A DNA stretch of 64,000 nucleotides from JACCSI01 sp963815285 (GCA_963815285.1 CAWFGB010000008.1:1178001-1242000), one strand, 5' to 3'; counted from the stretch's first letter, positions 17,349 to 27,275 are shown. A program made the numbers and translations. Notes: a model not told the origin generated them from the letters alone.

Positions 17349-18374
17349 ATGATCATCCGAGCGCGCGCGCCCCTCCGCCTCGGCCTGGCGGGCGGCGGCA
17401 CCGATGTTTCCCCTTATACCGACGTCTTTGGCGGTTACGTGCTCAACGCCACCATCGACCGCTACGCCTACGCCGTGCTGAAGCCGCTGGCCGAGCCCCG
17501 CGTCCGGCTCGTGGCGACAGACCAGCAGCGCGAGGAAGCGGCACATCTGGACGATATCGGCGTTCTTGACGGGCGACTGGCACTCCACACCGCCGTGTAC
17601 CGGCACATGATTCGCCACCACAACGGCGGCCGCCCCATACCCCTCGAATTGAGCACCTTCTGCGATGCGCCGGTCGGCTCCGGCCTCGGATCGTCTTCCA
17701 CGCTCGTCGTGGCGATGATTCACGCGTTTATCGAGCTGCTGAACTTGCCGCTCGACGACTACTCGATCGCACGACTCGCCCACCACATCGAGCGGGTGGA
17801 GTGCGGATTGCAGGGAGGGCGGCAGGACCAGTCCTCCGCCACCTTCGGCGGCTTCAACTTCATGGAGTTCTACGCCGACGAGCGCGCGCTCATCAACCCG
17901 CTCCGCATCAAGGAGTGGGTCGTCTGCGAGCTCGAGGCCTCGCTCGTCCTGTTCTACACCGGGGTGTCGCGCGAATCGGCCCGCATCATCGCCGACCAGA
18001 GCGATAACGTCCAGGCGGGCTCGTCGCATGCGATCGAAGCGATGCACGGATTGAAGCGCGAGGCCGTCATGACCAAGGAGTGCCTGCTGCGCGGCGATCT
18101 CAATGGCCTCGTCGAGTCCATGCGCCACGGATGGGAGAGCAAGAAGAACTCCGCGCCAACCGTGTCCAACCCGCACATCGACGAGATCTACGGCGCGGCG
18201 ATCGCGGCCGGCGCGCTGGCCGGGAAGGTGTCGGGTGCGGGTGGCGGCGGCTTCATGCTGTTCTTCGTCCCGACCGAGCGCCGCATGGACGTCATTCGCG
18301 CGCTGCGGCGGTTCGAGGGACAAGTGAGCAACTGTCACTTCACCCATCACGGCACCCAGGTGTGGCGGGTGTGA
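17349..18374 (+). CDS. hddA: D-glycero-alpha-D-manno-heptose 7-phosphate kinase
   Basis: A GHMP kinase that phosphorylates C1 of D-glycero-alpha-D-manno-heptose 7-phosphate on the route to GDP-heptose. The 341-residue product from ATG 17349 shows the GHMP motifs: 'RAPLRLGLAGGGTDVSPY' (motif 1), 'PVGSGLGSSSTLVVAM' (the ATP loop, motif 2) and 'GKVSGAGGGGFMLFFV' (motif 3). The first motif has the HddA-type GGGTD. Its TGA overlaps the ATG of gmhA, followed by gmhB, giving the classic hddA-gmhA-gmhB operon. hddC, the guanylyltransferase, is not seen here. Confidence 0.92.
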   Translation: MIIRARAPLRLGLAGGGTDVSPYTDVFGGYVLNATIDRYAYAVLKPLAEPRVRLVATDQQREEAAHLDDIGVLDGRLALHTAVYRHMIRHHNGGRPIPLELSTFCDAPVGSGLGSSSTLVVAMIHAFIELLNLPLDDYSIARLAHHIERVECGLQGGRQDQSSATFGGFNFMEFYADERALINPLRIKEWVVCELEASLVLFYTGVSRESARIIADQSDNVQAGSSHAIEAMHGLKREAVMTKECLLRGDLNGLVESMRHGWESKKNSAPTVSNPHIDEIYGAAIAAGALAGKVSGAGGGGFMLFFVPTERRMDVIRALRRFEGQVSNCHFTHHGTQVWRV

Positions 18375-18955
18375 TGCGAGATTACGTCCGTGAGCAGATC
18401 GCGGCCTCACAACAGCTGGCCTCGACGCTTGCCGACCAGGCGGTGTTGGCGGCCATCGGCGACGCGGCCAGCGTTTGTGTCACCAGCCTTCGCGCCGGCG
18501 GAAAGGTGCTGTTCGCTGGCAACGGCGGAAGCGCCGCGGAGGCACAGCACTTCGCCGCCGAGCTCGTCAGCCGCTTCGCCTTCGACCGCGCCGCCCTCCC
18601 CGCGATCGCGTTGTCCACCGACACGTCAATCCTGACCGCAATCGGCAACGACTACGGCTTCGAGCAGCTGTTCGCGCGGCAGGTCCACGCGCATGGGCGG
18701 CACGGCGACGTGTTCGTCGCGCTGTCGACCTCGGGCACCTCGCCGAACATCATCCGCGGGCTCGAAGAGGCGCGCGGGCGAGGGCTGGTGAGCATCGGCT
18801 TCACCGGCAACCGCGGCGGACCGATGCGCGGTCTCTGCGACGTCCTGGTCGAAGTGCCGTCCTCCGACACACCGCGGATTCAGGAAGCACATCTGGTCAT
18901 CGGCCACGTGCTCTGTGGCGCTATCGAGCGCGAACTCTTCGGCGATGGGCGCTGA
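18374..18955 (+). CDS. gmhA: D-sedoheptulose 7-phosphate isomerase
   Basis: Isomerises sedoheptulose 7-phosphate to D-glycero-D-manno-heptose 7-phosphate, the first step of heptose synthesis. The 193-residue SIS-domain protein has 'VLFAGNGGSAAEAQHFAAEL' (phosphate and sugar binding), 'FVALSTSGTSPNIIRGLEEA' (SIS loop) and 'DTPRIQEAHLVIGHVLC' with the Gln/His catalytic region. ATG 18374 shares its A with the hddA stop. It overlaps gmhB by 11 bases, so translation is likely coupled. Confidence 0.95.
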   Translation: MRDYVREQIAASQQLASTLADQAVLAAIGDAASVCVTSLRAGGKVLFAGNGGSAAEAQHFAAELVSRFAFDRAALPAIALSTDTSILTAIGNDYGFEQLFARQVHAHGRHGDVFVALSTSGTSPNIIRGLEEARGRGLVSIGFTGNRGGPMRGLCDVLVEVPSSDTPRIQEAHLVIGHVLCGAIERELFGDGR

Positions 18956-19424
18956 GGCGGCGACCGGCACGCGGGCCGCGCTGTTGCTGGATCGCGACGG
19001 TGTCATCAACGTGGATCACGGGTACGTCTGGCGCGTCGAGGACGTCGAGTTTGTGGACGGCATCTTCGAGCTGGTCGCCGCTGCCCACCAGTGCGGCTAC
19101 TGCGTGGTCGTGGTGACCAACCAGGCGGGCATCGGACGCGGCTTCTATTCGGAGGCCGAGTTCCACAGCCTGATGGACTGGATCAGGGCCGAGTTCGAGC
19201 GACGAGGCGGCGCCATCGACGCCGTGTATTTCTGCCCGTTCCACCCCGAGCACGGCGTCGGTGCCTATCGCCGCGACAGCGACTGCCGGAAGCCGGCGCC
19301 CGGAATGTTCCTCAGGGCGGCGCGGGATCTGGCCATCGATCTCGCCCGATCGGTGATGGTTGGTGACAAGCCCAGCGACGCCGAGGCGGCCCGGGCCGCC
19401 GGAGTGGGCACCTGCCTGTCCTGA
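18945..19424 (+). CDS. gmhB: D-glycero-D-manno-heptose 1,7-bisphosphate 7-phosphatase
   Basis: A HAD phosphatase of about 159 residues that removes the 7-phosphate between HddA and HddC. The DxD nucleophile motif is 'LLLDRDGVINVDHG', motif II is 'VVTNQAGIGRGFYS' and motif IV is 'VMVGDKPSDAEAA'. The zinc loop reads 'CPFHPEHGVGAYRRDSDC' followed by RKP. The usual C-x-C pair before RKP appears here as S-D-C, so one of the four expected ligands seems absent. The product ends 'AAGVGTCLS', slightly shorter than typical 175-190-residue relatives. ATG 18945 overlaps gmhA. Confidence 0.9.
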   Translation: MGAEAATGTRAALLLDRDGVINVDHGYVWRVEDVEFVDGIFELVAAAHQCGYCVVVVTNQAGIGRGFYSEAEFHSLMDWIRAEFERRGGAIDAVYFCPFHPEHGVGAYRRDSDCRKPAPGMFLRAARDLAIDLARSVMVGDKPSDAEAARAAGVGTCLS

Positions 19425-19543
19425 CGGTCAGCGGCGGTGAGGCCACCAATCTTGCGATTCCAATCCGGGACCTGCGGGATGCGATTCCACACCTGGCCCC
19501 TCAGCTCAAGTGACCGGCATATCGATCCGCCGGTCCGCCACGT

Positions 19544-20325
19544 TCATCGCGTAGCGAAATGGCGGAACACGAAGTGCGGCCAGATTTGCTCGGAGTTGAG
19601 GCCGTCACGCCTGATGACGAGGTTCTCGACCACTTCGGTGGCGCCCAGACAGCTCGACACTGTGGCATCGTCGAACACGATGTAGCCGCCCTCCACCATC
19701 CACGGCCGGACGGCCTCGTATGAGTACGACACCGCCGAGGCGATGTCGCAGTCCACGTGCGCCAGCCTGATGGCGCCCGCACTGCGCAGGATCGACTCGG
19801 CTGTCTGTCGAACTGGCCGCGAACCAGCGTGAGATTGTCAAGATAAAGCGAGCGCACGTAGGCGTCCAAATCATCGAACAGCACGTCGGCGAAATCGCCA
19901 GCGTTGTGCGCGTCGATGGTCTTGTCGGTGGAGGGCATGCCTTGGAAAGTATCCAGAGCAAATACCTTGGTGCCCGCGTGCAGACGCTGGCAGACGTACG
20001 CCAGAAGATGGCATTGCCGCCTTTGTAGGAGCCGAACTCGATGATGTGACCGGCCGGCAGAGCGCCAACGAAGAACCGGAGCAACAAGTAGATGTTCATC
20101 CGACTCTCTTCTGCGAGGATCGTCCGCCCGGCCGCAACCGCGACCGCCTCCTGGTAGAGGGCGTCTTCGAGCACCGTCTGGCGCAGGTTGCCGTACTGCA
20201 GCCCCCAGCCGCGCTGCGTCCCTTGGTACCACGTTGCGGCCGTGCCTCAGGCCCAACGCCATTCCATCGATGACCGGCAGATACGCGCGACTCTGGGTGG
20301 CCTCACCGCTCACGAAGTCCGACAT
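19544..20325 (-). pseudogene. TylF/MycF-like O-methyltransferase, broken by three frameshifts
   Basis: Three frames read in succession give one coherent protein of about 260 residues, with breaks near 20210, 20005 and 19800. It starts at ATG 20325 ('SDFVSGEATQSRAYLPVIDG') and continues 'WGLQYGNLRQTVLEDALYQE' and 'IIEFGSYKGGNAIFW' (SAM motif I). It then reads 'KVFALDTFQGMPSTDKTIDA', 'RLAHVDCDIASAVSYSYEAV' and 'GGYIVFDDATVSSCLGATE'. The DxD metal site and overall plan match TylF-like macrocin/sugar O-methyltransferases. Each break is a one-base indel with intact flanking sequence, so errors in the read are as likely as real inactivation. The start overlaps the end of the repeat protein upstream. 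Confidence 0.7.
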
Positions 20326-22495
20326 AGCGTCTCCTCGGCGCAGGACGTCGGATGTGGCCGCAAACCTTCATGGATGCCCCATTGCACGAAGTGCATCAAC
20401 GGATTAAATCCGGTTGCGCCGAGCTCGTCCATCTGCTGGAGATAGTACCTGGTATCGAACAGCGGATGGGGGTCAACATCTTCCTTCCACCCGGCATCGA
20501 GGTAGTGGAGCAGAGGGTTGATGCCTGTGGCCTGAACGTCGGGCCGCTGCCGCCAGTAGTGAGAGATATCGAACATCGGGTGCGGCGAACGTCCTTCTTG
20601 CGCGCCGACGCGCACGAAGTGCTCGAGCGGGTTCTCATGTCCCAGATCGGGGTTGCGCTCGAGATAGAACGGCGTCGAAAACAACGGATGTGGGTCGAGC
20701 GGCTCGGAGCGGGCCGTTGCCAGGTAATGCACGAGCGGATTCGTGTTCGGCTCGGGCAGGCGTGGCCCCTGCTGCAGGTAGGTACAGGACGTCGAACAGC
20801 GGGTGCGGCGATGCCGCCCCGAGAGCACCGTAGGTCAGGAAGTGCGCGAGCGGCGTCGGGTCCAGCAACGCGTCGGCCGGCCACTGTTCAACGTAATGGC
20901 GTCCATCGAAGAGGGGATGGGGACTGAGCGCTGACCGACCGCCCGTTCGAATGTAGTGGAGCAGGGGGGGACCGCCCCCGACCACTGCCCCGTGCCTGCT
21001 CACGTACCACTCCGGGTCGAACAGCGGGTGCGGGCGTTCGTGTGCCGCGTCGCCGTGCAGCAGGAACCGCGCGACGATGTTCGTTTCGGGAGAGACGCCG
21101 GTGGCCTGCCGATAGTACACGGGATCGAACACGCCGCTCAGTGCGAGCTCAGCCACGCGTCGGCGAAACTCACGGTGACGGAGTCGCACTGCACCGCGCG
21201 CGAAGCGGATTGGGTGACGCACGGCGAACCCTGGCGACAGACCGGCCTGCCTCAGCCGACGAAGCACCCGATCGATTCGGCTCGGCGCGCCAGCATCCTC
21301 GGCCCGGCGGCCCTTGGCGACGATCGACACGGCTCGCACGGCGGCTTCTTGCCGTGCCGCCTCCGCATCGCGCAGCCTTCGCCGGCTCGACTCGGCCAGA
21401 CGGTAATTCTGATCCGTCGCCCGTGCGAGCTCTGACGACAGTGTCTTCTGGCGATTGGCTGCCGTCGCCGCAGACTCCCGGCTTCTGGCCTCGAATCGCG
21501 GAGCTGCAGGGAGACGGTGTCGCGGTCGCTCGCTAGGCGGTGCCGATCGGCGGCGGCTTCAGCCAGGGCCTGCCGGGTCCCCGAGAGTTCCTGTTCGACG
21601 TCGACGAGATGGCACCTGAGCGCCCCGAGGCTCTCCGACAGCTTGTCGCGCTCCGTAGCGATCGCCGCACCAGTGTGTTCTGATTCGCCCAGACGTGCCT
21701 CGACATCACGGAGTCGCCGATCGACGTCCTCACGCGCGCGCTCAAGCGCCTCACGGGTGGCCTCCAGGGCGTCCACGTCGAGTTGCAAGCGGAAGCTGTC
21801 GCCGAGGCCGTGAAAGAACCGGCGAGCGAGTGCCGTCCCCTCGTCGTCATTGCGCAGCCCCGTCAGCCAACGCAAGTCGTCGGCCGCTTCGCCCCCCACC
21901 GCCAACACGCCGAGGCCGTGGCCGTGCGTGAACTCAAGGAGGGGTGTGCGTCGCGCACCTCCTCCCAGAGCCGCCACGCCCCGAACTCGAGTTCGCGAAC
22001 GTTGATATCGTGGAACAGCACGACGCCGCGAGCGCTGAGGGCGCCGCGCCACGTCTCGAAATCGTGGCGCACCGCCTCAAGGGTGTGGAGCCCATCGATG
22101 TGCAACAGGTCGATGGAATCGTCGGAGAAGTGCGCACGCGCCTGGTCGAAGGTCGTCCGCATCAGGCGCGAGCAGCCAGCGAAGTGTCGGTCGTGAAACG
22201 CCGCCCACTCGGCGAAGACGTCCTCTCCATAAAACCCGGCTTGCGGGTCGCCTTGCCAAGTGTCTACCGCGTAACAGGCCGCTTCCAGGTTGAGTGCCTG
22301 GACGGCTTGCACCAGCGCTGCGTAGCTGTTGCCGGACTGGGTGCCCAGTTCCACGACGACCCGGGGGCGGAGCGCGTCGACCACCCAGAACGCGAACGGA
22401 ATGTGCGTCACCCAGCTGTTGGGCTCGACCAGGCGAATCGGCCGCGTCAACACGATCGGGCGCAGCAGCTGCGCCGCTGGTGACGCATTGAGCAT
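20310..22495 (-). CDS. Methyltransferase - coiled coil - HPLFD/NPLxHYL repeat fusion (three frameshifts)
   Basis: Read through breaks at about 21942, 21493 and 20785, this encodes about 725 residues. Residues 1-190 are a class I methyltransferase: 'RPRVVVELGTQSGNSYAALV', 'YAVDTWQGDPQAGFYGEDVF', 'DSIDLLHIDGLHTLEAVRHD' and 'GVVLFHDINVRELEFGAWRL'. A long coiled coil follows ('LDVDALEATREALERAREDV' and onward to about residue 390). Then come 'RFARGAVRLRHREFRRRVAE' and seven HPLFD/NPLxHYL repeats. Linker and repeats match the first seven units of the 13609-16432 protein one for one, but no GT4 follows. ATG 22495 has TATAAT 13 bases upstream. Confidence 0.7.
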
Positions 22496-22881
22496 CTGAG
22501 TGTCAGGAATTATACCGTTCGCCCGCAGGTGTCTCGTCGGTAACCTCCAACGGTCGTCGAGCTTGCAGTCGTTACTGCACGGTGCACCAGACGCGGGATC
22601 TCGCGTGGCGGAGGGCCGCACGCTCGACTACCTGAAGCGTGGGTTGGCGTAGCCCCAGCGGGTCTCGCGCGCTTCGAGCGATGTCGTTGGACGTCGCCTT
22701 AGACCTAGACCTTGTTCGTGCCGAGATAGATGAACGGGCTCCGGGACAGGGCAAATCAATCGGTTGCACAAATTCGAACCGGGGCAGGGTGCGTTGGGTT
22801 GCGCCCGTCACCAAGGTCGTGGTCTCGGCTCTGAAGATCGGGCAGCGTCTGCGATTGTGGCAACGTTCCTGAGGTTGGGCG
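22496..22881. other. 386-bp spacer between two minus-strand genes
   Basis: It contains the promoter candidate at 22509-22514 and otherwise no convincing gene. On the minus strand a short stretch at about 22700-22800 reads as coding-like fragments ('LPRFEFVQPIDL' in one frame, 'SPFIYLGTNKV' then stop in another). This may be the decayed tail of a gene. I could not identify it. Confidence 0.3.
22509..22514 (-). promoter_or_regulatory. Candidate -10 element (TATAAT) for the gene starting at 22495
   Basis: A perfect TATAAT on the minus strand lies 13 bases before the ATG, with no ribosome-binding site in the gap. A near-leaderless transcript is implied. A -35 box was not convincingly found. Confidence 0.4.
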
Positions 22882-23652
22882 CTAGACCTTCGTGACGATC
22901 ATCACGTCCTGCAGCCCCACAGCGCCGGGCGCCCGCACCAGTTTCCGAACGTGATCTCGTCGACGCTGAACCCGGCTTCCGCCGTGTAGGCGCGGACACG
23001 GGCCTCGTCGTGCGCCGTCGCGTGTTCGGGGACCTCGAGGTTGGCGACACGGCAAACGGGTCGCCGTCCCAGTCCACCTTCATCTTGACGACGTCCCTGT
23101 CCTTCGCCACGAAAGCGCGCGACTCGTCGTTCAACAGGAAATAGGTAATGACGGCTCGGCCGCCGGAGCGGATCACGCGGCCCAACTCCCTCAGGTAGTG
23201 CCGAATGTCCTTCGGGTGCATGTGGGTGAAGACCGACTTCAGCAGCGCCTGGGTGAACGCCCCGTCGGCATACGGCAGGCGGTACTCCGCCGCGCCCACC
23301 GTCGCATCGGGGTTGTACATCTTGTTGTAGACGTTCGCGTGGGTGAAACGGAACAGCGGCCGGCTCTGGTAGTGCTCCCTGAGCCAGGCGACGCTGCCGC
23401 CGTGAATATCGAGACCCTCGTAGCTGCCTGGCGGCTGCAAGTAGGATGTTAGCGCGCGCGCGACCGAACCATTGCCACATCCCAAATCGAGGAACGCGTC
23501 GCTCGGCTGCAACCAGCGCGAGGAATGAGGATGTGGTGCACGAAGCCCTCGCCGAAATCCACGAATTGCTGCGCTGAGGAAGAGCCGTCGATGAGCATCT
23601 CGACGGGCGGAATCAAAGAAGTGTCCGTGATGACTGCGGGTTGAGGAGACAT
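22882..23652 (-). pseudogene. Class I SAM-dependent methyltransferase, broken by about three frameshifts
   Basis: Continuous similarity to a class I methyltransferase of about 255 residues is spread over several frames, with breaks near 23518, 23050 and 22905. It starts at ATG 23652 ('SPQPAVITDTSLIPPVEMLI'). Motif I is 'DAFLDLGCGNGSVARAL', followed by 'YEGLDIHGGSVAWLREHYQS', 'DGAFTQALLKSVFTHMHPKD' and 'HYLRELGRVIRSGGRAVITY'. The C-terminus reads 'FSVDEITFGNWCGRPALWG' and ends 'LQDVMIVTKV'. The frameshifts are single-base. Likely role: methylation of a glycan residue, acceptor unknown. Confidence 0.68.
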
Positions 23653-23711
23653 CGATGCGACTATAGCATCAGCACTCGAGGCTCCTCGAGGTGAAGTCCC
23701 TCGAACTTGTC

Positions 23712-23921
23712 TTAGTCACTGTCCGATGATGGTGCGACCGAATTAACCGTTACTCGAGAGCTCGCCAATCTGCGAATCCCGAGTGGGTTTGCGATGTGAA
23801 TGGCGTCCCAATCACGCTCCGCCATCTGGCGGGCAACAGATCGGAAGGAGCGCCTCGCGTTGCAAGGCTGAGAGTCCCACCGGACGAAGATGGTCAAGAC
23901 ACGCGGCCTCTCCGTCGTCAT
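23712..23921 (-). pseudogene. N-terminal fragment related to the unknown protein at 10871-11749
   Basis: From ATG 23921 the minus strand encodes about 69 residues beginning 'MTTERPRVLTIFVRWDSQ' and then 'MAERDWDAIHIANPLG'. The LTIFVR strand and the following 'ERD..' segment align with the start of the protein encoded at 10871-11749 ('LRILTIFVRAG' and 'ERDVVVVDNLLP'). The similarity stops before residue 70. The remaining 23653-24059 spacer holds only promoter-like sequence for the next gene. Confidence 0.45.
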
Positions 23922-24044
23922 CGGCTGTGTGCTCGTGTGTGTGGCGCCGGTTATGGTCGGCGACTCGATAGCATCGCTCAAGGTGCGACCTGGGTCGGCC
24001 GGTCCCGGGAATGGCGTGATGCGCCCGCCTGGCGACTCGCGCGA

Positions 24045-24050
24045 TAGGAT
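24045..24050 (+). promoter_or_regulatory. Candidate -10 element (TAGGAT), copied at 28430-28435
   Basis: TAGGAT lies 9 bases before ATG 24060. The same element with the same spacing precedes ATG 28445, and the flanking 120 bases are clearly similar between the two loci. The duplication therefore carried the promoter with the gene. Confidence 0.35.
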
Positions 24051-24059
24051 AGCAGCCGC

Positions 24060-25677
24060 ATGCTGAGCCGTATGTGGAGAATACCCGGCCACACCCCATC
24101 TGACACTGCGTTTTCCAACGCAATCCTGGTGGGCGTGTATGCATGCCTGGCCGCGGTCTTAGCGTTCGGCATGGGGCAGGATCTCAACTGGGACTTGCTC
24201 AACTATCACTTTTACACGCCATACATGCTGCTCGACGGGAGAGTGGCTCGGGATGTGCACGCGGCTGGGGTGCAGTCGTTTCTCAATCCGCTGATTGATT
24301 TGCCCTTCTATGCGGCCGTGGGGCTGGGCGTTCCACCGATCGTTTTCTTTCTATCCCTCGCCTCGGTCCACGGCGTCGTGCTGTTCCTTGTCCACCGCAT
24401 TACGGCGCTTGTCGTGCCGGCCGCTTCACCCAGGATCCCGATGGTCGCTGGGGGAGTCGCCGCCCTCACAGCGGCGCTCGGTGCCGGCTTCCTGTCGGCG
24501 GTTGGCCAAACAACGCACGATAACACACTGGCGGTGCTGGTCCTGGCAGCGCTGCTGGTCCTGTTGCTGGAATCCGATAGGGGGCCGCTGGCGCGGCACT
24601 TCGCCTTGTGCATCGCGGGCGTGCTCGCCGGGGCGGCTGCGGGAATGAAGCTGGCGGTCGGCCCGCTCTGCCTCGGCCTGTGTGCGACCGTTGCGGTCAT
24701 GCCCGGCAACCTTTCTGCACGAGTCACTCGCGTCCTTGTGTTTTCTTTGGCGGTTGGCGTTGGCGTGATCCTCACGAGCGGCTTCTGGATGTGGATCATG
24801 CATCAGCATTTCGGCAGCCCGCTGTTCCCGTTCGTGAACGCCGTCTTTGGGTCCCCGTTCGCGCCCGCCGAGAACTTTGCTGATGCGCGTTTTTTGCCCA
24901 AGAACCCGACAGAGGCCCTGTTCTACCCCTTCCTGTGGATGTCGACACAGGGCTTGGTCACGGGGCCGCCATTCCGCGACGCCCGTTTCGCGGCCGTCTT
25001 CATCTTTCTCCTGATCGGGACGATGGCGTGGGCGCTCCGGAAGGTGTCCGGTGAGATGGGAGACAACGCGGTGGAAGCCGGGCGACTCCTGTTGGTGGTC
25101 ACCTTCTGGACGGCCTCCTATGTGGTGTGGCTCGAGATGTTTTCGATTTACCGGTACGTCGTTTCGCTCGAAGTCTTGGCGGCCGTGGTGATCTTTGGCG
25201 TGGCCGCGCAGGTCACGACCAAATGGACCGGCGGATTTGCCATTGCGGTGCCTGTCTGTATCGCCCTGGCGCTCAGCGCCCGGTCGCCGGATTGGGGACG
25301 CACTGCGTGGTCCAACTCGTATTTCGGCGTTGACCAGAGCCAGCTCGGAGAGTACCGAGGGGGCCACGATTCTGATGTGGGACTTCCCACAGGGATACTT
25401 GCCGCCGCTATTTCCGCGCTCCTCGACTTTCGTGAGGATCGTCAGCAACTGGGGGCTGTCAGAAAACACCGCGATGTGGGACCGGGCTGTCGCCGCAATC
25501 AAGGCAACCCCGTCTGGGCGGCTGTACATGATGGGAGTCCCGCCGGACCCGTTAAACCCTTTGCTCCAGCAACTCGGCCTCAGACGGACATCAGAGAACT
25601 GCGCGACCTACGCGTCGCATCATGTGCCATTTCGACTGTGCCCGCTGGAACGGATCCCGGAGCGGCTCACTCCTTAA
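24060..25677 (+). CDS. Polytopic membrane protein, copy 1 (one frameshift near 25356)
   Basis: About 538 residues with roughly ten hydrophobic spans and a short soluble C-terminus. The N-terminal 'GQDLNWDLLNYHFYTPYMLL' followed by 'GVQSFLNPLIDLPFY' is typical of uncharacterised GT-C-like integral membrane proteins, in which an acidic residue after the first span acts with a polyprenyl-phosphate sugar donor. That family link is inferred. At 25351-25360 one extra base shifts the frame; after it the alternate frame continues 'ILMWDFPQGYLPPLFPRSST', matching copy 2 at 28445-30073. The gene converges on the GT2-methyltransferase gene, and the 3' ends overlap by 11 bases. Confidence 0.7.
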
Positions 25678-27163
25678 TCGCGACTCCGATGATGCTCAGA
25701 CCACTCCAGGGCAGCATCCAGTCCATGCGGCGGATGACCGGCATCGCCAGTTCCAGCGACTTGAGCTGAATCTTCGAGAAGTGCCGCCGCTTCAGGACGT
25801 TCCCGTTGAGATACCAGCTCGGAACAGATATACGGTTGAAATCAAGAAGTGTTTCGATTCGGAATCCTGCCCCGATTAGCGAGGACTGGAGAGCGTTCCT
25901 GGTATATCGCTCCCGGTGGTCCAGGGCGACATCCAGCGAATTGTGCAGTCGAGGGTGCTGCGGCACGAGAATGACGGCCCGCCCGCCTGGCTCCAACAGG
26001 TGCCGCAGGTTCGCGAGAGCCGCCCCTGGATCGGGAACGTGCTCCAACACGTTCACCATCAAGACGGTATCGAACCTGCCGCCCAGATCCCGCACGTCCT
26101 CGAAGCTGGTTGCGTCGAGCTTCTTCACGTGGAGGTAAGGCTTTCCAGCCGCATATGACCGGAGATAGTGAAGATAGTGCGGGTTGATATCGGTCGCGTA
26201 GTACAGATCGCGCGGAATGAACTGGGCGGTGAGATTGCCTATCCCGGCGCCAATTTCGAGTACTCGGTCACCGACATGGGGGCGGAGTGAATCCGCCATC
26301 CACTTGTTGAATCGCCGTGCCCCCTGGAGACTGGCCAGGATGTGTGACCCGTACTCGTCCTCAGCGTACACGTCGTCGACAACCGAATACTTGAACATGG
26401 AACCGATGGCGAGGAGGCCGTCATGAGCCCTGATCTTCTTTCCTTCCTCGTATGACCGCGGCGAGTAGCGGATGGGTATTTCGAACACCCGTGCTCGTCG
26501 CTTCGCCAGCTTGAACGTCAGCTCCACCTCGAAGCGGAAGTCATCCGAACGCAGCGGGATCGACTTCAGCAGCTCCGTATTGACCGCTTTGTAGCAGGTT
26601 TCCAAATCCGTCAAACTCAGATCGGTGAGCCAGTTCGAGATGCCCGTCAGTCCCTTGTTGATCAGGGTGTGCCGGTGCATCAACGACCGGCGGTATGGCG
26701 CGGACATATAGCGTGATCCGAACACCGCATCCGCTCCCTCTTCGATGAACGGGCGGAGTAGCGACGGAATGTCCGCCGGGTTGTACTCCATGTCGGCGTC
26801 GTGAACGACGCAGACGTCCATCCTGGCGTGACCGAGTGCCGTGCGCACCGCGGCCCCTTTTCCGCGGTTTCGCTCATGCCTGAACAGCCGCACGCGTCGG
26901 TCTTTTTCAGCCACCTGCTCGAGAACTCCGAACGAGCCGTCGCGACTACAGTCGTCGACCACGATGACCTCGAAGTCCAGAATCGAGGGGTGCTTCAACG
27001 CCAACAGGCGTCCGAGGCTGGCGGCTACCAGGTGCCGTTCGTTGTATACCGGCACCAGGATGCTCAAGGTCAGAGCTGCTGGTCGGTCGACCTGGACTAT
27101 CGACAGTTCAATCGTCTCGGCCGTTTTGGTTGGGTCTCCTGACTGATAAGACATTCCTTGCAC
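25667..27163 (-). CDS. GT2 glycosyltransferase fused to a class I methyltransferase
   Basis: An intact 498-residue bifunctional protein. Residues about 30-265 are a GT2 of the dolichyl/polyprenyl-phosphate sugar synthase kind: 'LSILVPVYNERHLVAASLG', 'EVIVVDDCSRDGS', 'NRGKGAAVRTAL' and the DXD-type 'VCVVHDADMEYNPADI'. It lacks the C-terminal membrane spans of many DPM homologues. Residues about 285-440 are a methyltransferase: 'RVLEIGAGIGNLTAQFI', 'LYYATDINPHYLHYLRSYA' and 'VLMVNVLEHVPDPGAALANL'. This pairing occurs in bacterial genomes as single-chain proteins of unknown specificity. It may make a polyprenyl-P-sugar for the adjacent GT-C-like membrane proteins. Confidence 0.85.
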   Translation of the reverse strand: MQGMSYQSGDPTKTAETIELSIVQVDRPAALTLSILVPVYNERHLVAASLGRLLALKHPSILDFEVIVVDDCSRDGSFGVLEQVAEKDRRVRLFRHERNRGKGAAVRTALGHARMDVCVVHDADMEYNPADIPSLLRPFIEEGADAVFGSRYMSAPYRRSLMHRHTLINKGLTGISNWLTDLSLTDLETCYKAVNTELLKSIPLRSDDFRFEVELTFKLAKRRARVFEIPIRYSPRSYEEGKKIRAHDGLLAIGSMFKYSVVDDVYAEDEYGSHILASLQGARRFNKWMADSLRPHVGDRVLEIGAGIGNLTAQFIPRDLYYATDINPHYLHYLRSYAAGKPYLHVKKLDATSFEDVRDLGGRFDTVLMVNVLEHVPDPGAALANLRHLLEPGGRAVILVPQHPRLHNSLDVALDHRERYTRNALQSSLIGAGFRIETLLDFNRISVPSWYLNGNVLKRRHFSKIQLKSLELAMPVIRRMDWMLPWSGLSIIGVAIKE

Positions 27164-27275
27164 TCGTAGCCTGTGCCCACGGAGAGCACTCCGTTACGAC
27201 TATAACTCACGGCAGGGGAGCAGACGGCCGTTCGCTCATGCATCGATCAGTGGTTCTCCGAGCTCCACGCCAGTG

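Noticed and set aside
22639..22872. A 78-residue plus-strand frame in the 22.5-22.9 kb spacer
   Set aside because: There is no similarity, no ribosome-binding site, and the composition matches shadow frames.
23921..24092. Longer N-terminal extension of the LTIFVR fragment
   Set aside because: Residues upstream of ATG 23921 overlap the promoter and start of the convergently duplicated membrane gene and show no protein-like pattern.
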